The notes under the pieces were generated by a model. The model was given only the letters and a program-made list of their open reading frames with translations. It did not search any database and was not told where the DNA came from. Of a stretch of 22,310 nucleotides of DNA, positions 19,389-22,310 are shown piece after piece. How positions within the stretch are numbered: position 1 is the stretch's first letter; each line of letters begins with the position of its first letter. The position numbers were made by a program, and so were the translations under genes. This DNA is from Haplomitrium mnioides (Eukaryota; Marchantiophyta; Haplomitriopsida; Calobryales), in contig JBNGIS010033793.1 of NCBI GenBank assembly GCA_049999725.1, forward strand, positions 1-22,310, in the 5' to 3' direction.

Positions 19389-20011
19389 TCAACCAGATGC
19401 TACAGCTCTATCCTCTTCATGAGGAATTGTCTCAAATAAATCCAATTGTTGAGCATCTACAACCGCTAGAGAGTCTTGTTGAGACTTTCCAGTCTTAGAG
19501 ATGGCAACAGAATCACCAGTAGGACCTGCAGTACCAAGAGAAATAGGTTCTTTATGGCATGAATACACTATCTGTGATTTTGTCACGTTGAATGGCAAAG
19601 AAGCCATCGTCTCTGAGGAATATAGATAGATTGATGTCTATCATATTCCACAACGATGCAATTTTGCATTAGGTTGAAAGCACAGACAAGGCCTATGTTG
19701 GACCCAGAGCAAAGATCTAAGATCCAATCTTGCTCTGTTGATAAATGGTCAATAAAAAAATTTGTAAAGAGTGTGGGGCGTTTGATAAACATTCACAAGA
19801 GCATCATCTCATGGATGTTTTAGTTTGGTCGAAATCGCAGGACAACTAAACACACTATGCATTATTTGCCGAGGGAGACTACTCGCATTAGTAGGTTGCA
19901 AATTGAAAAGCCTCATGCTCCTCTTTCCTTCTTTTGTCCAGTAGCCTATAGTCCGATACTTGTGAGCGTGTGCAATTCTTGGACTACCAGAATGATGAAT
20001 GTTGCTTTTGT
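19389..20011 (-). pseudogene. Copy B, last exon only of MTase-like gene
   Basis: The minus-strand reading starts at ACAAAAGCAACATTCATC, which aligns with the first bases of the last exon of copy A (after its intron). It gives HHSGSPRIAHAHKY, GYWTKEGKRSMRLF, KLKHP, a TGA near 19809, then LVNVYQ, FFIDHLSTEQDWILDLCSGS (motif X to motif I), NIGLVCAFNLMQNCIVVEYD (motif I altered, motif II E-x-D kept) and IPQR. A ~7-bp deletion shifts the frame before MASLPFNVTKSQIV. The C-terminus ends ...AVASG at 19389. Motif IV and everything upstream are absent, so this copy is truncated at the exon boundary and cannot be active. Only 7 bp (TATATAG on the minus strand) separate it from motif M of copy C. Confidence 0.75.
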
Positions 20012-20018
20012 CTATATA

Positions 20019-20064
20019 AACAGCCGCTACTTTGAACCAGAAACCGCTACTAAGTTCCTGTTTC
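20019..20064 (-). repeat. Motif M, copy C terminus
   Basis: Forty-six bp on the minus strand (GAAACAGGAACTTAGTAGCG ... AGTAGCGGCTGTT) close the 3' region of copy C. The word AGTAGCGG occurs twice within it. Copy B begins 7 bp later in the same orientation, so M flanks copy B on both sides as a direct repeat. Confidence 0.7.
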
Positions 20065-20938
20065 ACTTGGCATCGAAATTTTTTTTTTTGAAGATTTGGC
20101 ATTCAAAAACATCAAATTTAAGACTAAAATCTTCTTTTCGAAAAAAATTTATTTTTTATGAACAAAAAATGCATATTTTCCATTTAGATTATATTTCAAA
20201 TATTTTATTTAGAAAGAAAACTTAAAAAGCAAACATTTTGGTTATTCAAATATTTTGAAAAAACTTGACACTATTGTAAATAAATTAAATTCAACAAAAA
20301 GGAAATAAAATATATATCTTTTGATAGAAAAAAAGTACAGGAAAACCTAAATATCTATTCGGATAAGGACTTTAAACCTGACTTGGAGAATCGTAGCCAA
20401 CAAAGTCTATGCAAGCATTAACTCCAAACCAGAACCGTAAAACCTATGCACGCATAGACTCCGAACAAGAATCTTTAATCCTCTACTTGCTTTAACTCTG
20501 AACAAGAACAACGAAGCCATGCACGCATGGACTTTCAACTAGAATCCTACAGCAAAAACACCCCAAGCGACTAAAGAAGAACCCTACAACCTATGCAAGC
20601 ATGGACATTGAACAAGAACCCTTTGACAAAAGGGTGCCGGGACTCTGAACAACAACTGCATAGCTTAAGCGTGTAGGGAAACCGAATAAGAACTACAAAG
20701 CCTTAATGCGCAAAGACACTAAACAATGTGCAAAAACTCCACATTATTCTGAGATTACACATTGAGTTCAAACCATTCTTGGACTATCAAAAGGGTCAAC
20801 TTATTCTTAGAAGAAATAAATCGAATCTTGATGAAAAGACTTGTAGTAAATTGAAAGAGCAACAAGATGAAACTTTTTCCAAAAAAAGATTTAGAAAAAA
20901 TAAATTTTATTATTGCGGAAAATAGTACAAACATGTCC
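20065..20938 (-). repeat. Copy C 3' region with palindromic repeats
   Basis: Non-coding DNA between the copy C stop and its motif M. Near 20390-20700 it carries palindromic cores, including CTATGCACGCATAG at 20444-20457 and CCATGCACGCATGG at 20517-20530. It then becomes a very AT-rich tail. The start (AATAATAAAATTTATTTTTT on the minus strand near 20920-20890) resembles the start of the copy A and B tails, and its AATAAA could serve as a polyadenylation signal. Confidence 0.55.
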
Positions 20939-22215
20939 TCAGACTCTCTCCTCTTCCAGAGGAACTATCTCATCTAAATCTACTGGTTGAGCATCTGCAG
21001 CCGCTAGAGAATCTTGACAAGACTTTCCAGTCCCCGATATCACTATAGAGTCACCAGAAGCACCTGCAGTACCAGGAGGAACATGTTCCTTGTGGTACGC
21101 AAATACTATTTGTGACTCATTCACATCGGATGGCAAGGAAGCCATCTCTAAAACCCTCTAAGGAATATAGATAGACTGACGTCTATCATATTCCACGACG
21201 ATGCAATTTCGCATCAGCTTAAGAGCACAGACAAGGCCTGTGCCAGACCCAGAACAAAGATCTAGAATCCAATCTTGCTCTGTAGAGAGATGGTCAATGA
21301 AAAAATTATACAAAGCCTGTGGTTTCTGATAAACATTCACAAGAGTATCATCTCCTGGATGTTTAAGCTTGGCAGAAATTACAGGACAACTAAAGACGCT
21401 CTACATTGGTTGCCGAGGAAGTTCGATTGCAGAAGAAGCTTGCAAGTTGAAATGCTGCATGCTCCTCTTTCCCTCTTTTGACCTGTAGCCCACCGTCCAG
21501 TACTCGTGGGCATGTGCAATTCTAGGACCACCAGAATGATTTTTTTTTTTTTTTTTCCTGCAAAAAAAATAAACAACGATGTCAAACCTTGTAACGAAAA
21601 TGCAAGAGAAATAAAAGACAAAGAAATAAAAAAAAATTAAATGAAAGAAAAACTTACCAGATGTCGTGATCAGTTGCACAACAGACTTCTGAAAGGGCAT
21701 CCTCTACGATGCCAAATTGTTGCGAAGAATGTACAATAACAAACGACCAAAACTCCGAAGTAGTTATTGCCGCAAAACATGACACAATGTCAAAAATGTC
21801 ATCTTTTGAAAATGGCTTCGAATCATCATGCTTGCATTCCTTAAGGTTATAACCATAAGGAATGTCAGCAATAGCTAATGTGAAACACTGAGGTTTCACA
21901 AGGCCCTTTAACTGCCTTGCATTAGCCTCCTCGTGGACTTGGTAGAACGCCACGTTGAGACCGTCAACAAAGGATAACAAATCTTCTTCTTCATCTCTCA
22001 CAACTCCTTCTGTTGTGAGAGATGCAGCCCCACTTTGTTGCCGTGCTTTCCACTCCCTGGCCTTCTGGCAGTGGAGAAGGAAAGTAGGAGGGTAAGAAAC
22101 CAACGTCGGAGGTTGGTCTTGTTCTTCGGAGGCTACATCCACCCAGACTTCTTTCTCCCCTTCGCAACAGCAATAAGTTTCTTGGCAAGCTACCGCTTGA
22201 AAGTTTTGTCCCCAT
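20939..22215 (-). pseudogene. Copy C, best-preserved MTase-like gene (N6A/N4C DNA methyltransferase family)
   Basis: The minus-strand exon from about 22215 to 21658 is open throughout and reads LLSFVDGLNVAFYQVHEEAN, then LAIADIPYGYNL, which carries a D-x-P-Y motif IV (isoleucine in place of the common first proline). KPFSKDDIFDIV and FWSFVIVHSSQQFG (strand after motif IV) follow. A 100-bp intron (21558-21657) follows. The last exon begins with an A-run and gives HSGGPRIAHAHEYWTVGYR, a TAG at 21401, then KLKHPGDDTLVNVYQKP (motif X-like HP...QKP), WILDLCSGSGTGLVCALKLM (motif I), CIVVEYDRRQ (motif II), a TAG at 21158 and an acidic tail to TGA 20939. The order IV-X-I is that of beta-class N6-adenine/N4-cytosine DNA methyltransferases. 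The 5' part lies outside the window. Two stops, both CAG-to-TAG in type, argue for a pseudogene, although the catalytic motifs are intact. Confidence 0.72.
21558..21657 (-). other. Spliceosomal intron in copy C MTase
   Basis: On the minus strand the sequence is CTG|GTAAGTTTT ... TTATTTTTTTTGCAG|G, a near-ideal plant donor and acceptor, 100 bp long and T-rich. Removing it joins the motif IV exon to the motif X/I exon, as in copy A. Confidence 0.75.
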
Positions 22216-22249
22216 GAAAAAAAAAACATTAGAAAAGAAAATATTGAAA

Positions 22250-22310
22250 TGTCAAAACAATGCAAGCAGGGACATCTACGCCCTGGCGCATAGGGACATT
22301 GGACTTCCAG
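22250..22310. repeat. Palindromic repeats upstream of copy C MTase exon
   Basis: Diverged units (ATGCAAGCAGGGACATC, TGGCGCATAGGGACATTGGA) lie just upstream of the copy C methyltransferase exon. This is the position held by cluster 3 in copy A. The window ends inside this region. Confidence 0.5.

Noticed and set aside
1-22310. tRNA, rRNA or bacterial operon features
   Set aside because: No cloverleaf or rRNA-like segment was noticed, and there are no tightly packed open genes. Introns and LTR elements indicate nuclear eukaryotic DNA.

Overview
The window looks like repeat-rich nuclear DNA from a land plant, probably one with a large genome (a fern, lycophyte or gymnosperm would fit; I cannot name the species). 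The signs are a long, badly decayed Ty3/Gypsy LTR retrotransposon, AT-rich flanks full of degenerate repeats, and short (~100 bp) introns with GTAAG donors and T-rich AG acceptors. No intact protein-coding gene is visible. Almost everything is a pseudogene or mobile-element remnant.

Layout: 1-600 is unassigned. 610-1615 holds degenerate palindromic repeats. 1620-3331 (minus) is a decayed gene with a DUF7869-like, transposon-associated domain. 3340-4990 is AT-rich with one promoter-like site. 4994-5370 (plus) is a broken coding-like fragment and 5405-5660 is another palindromic repeat cluster. 5681-12750 (minus) is the LTR retrotransposon. It is bounded by a 5-bp target duplication (TGCTC) and has a 2.76-kb 3' LTR and decayed integrase, RNase H, RT and protease. 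Only ~243 bp of its 5' LTR survive, and its gag is missing.

From 12856 to the right end the window is dominated by one gene family in three decayed copies. Copy A (plus, 12856-16069) has a lysine-rich N-terminal part, a ParB-like domain and a DNA-methyltransferase-like part. Copy B (minus, 19389-20011) has only the last exon. Copy C (minus, 20939-22215, running off the window) is the best preserved. The predicted protein has a D-x-P-Y motif IV, a conserved spliceosomal intron, then motifs X, I and II. This order is that of bacterial/phage beta-type N6-adenine or N4-cytosine DNA methyltransferases. Each copy is followed by a T-rich 3' region with palindromic repeats and ends in the same 46-bp motif (M: 17041-17086, 18551-18596, 20019-20064). 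Copies A and B form a large inverted repeat around a ~1.46-kb spacer.

The most interesting reading is that an originally prokaryote-like ParB-methyltransferase gene was acquired by a eukaryotic genome, gained introns and multiplied as part of a repeated, possibly mobile unit. The family assignments come from motif recognition by eye and were not confirmed by any search.
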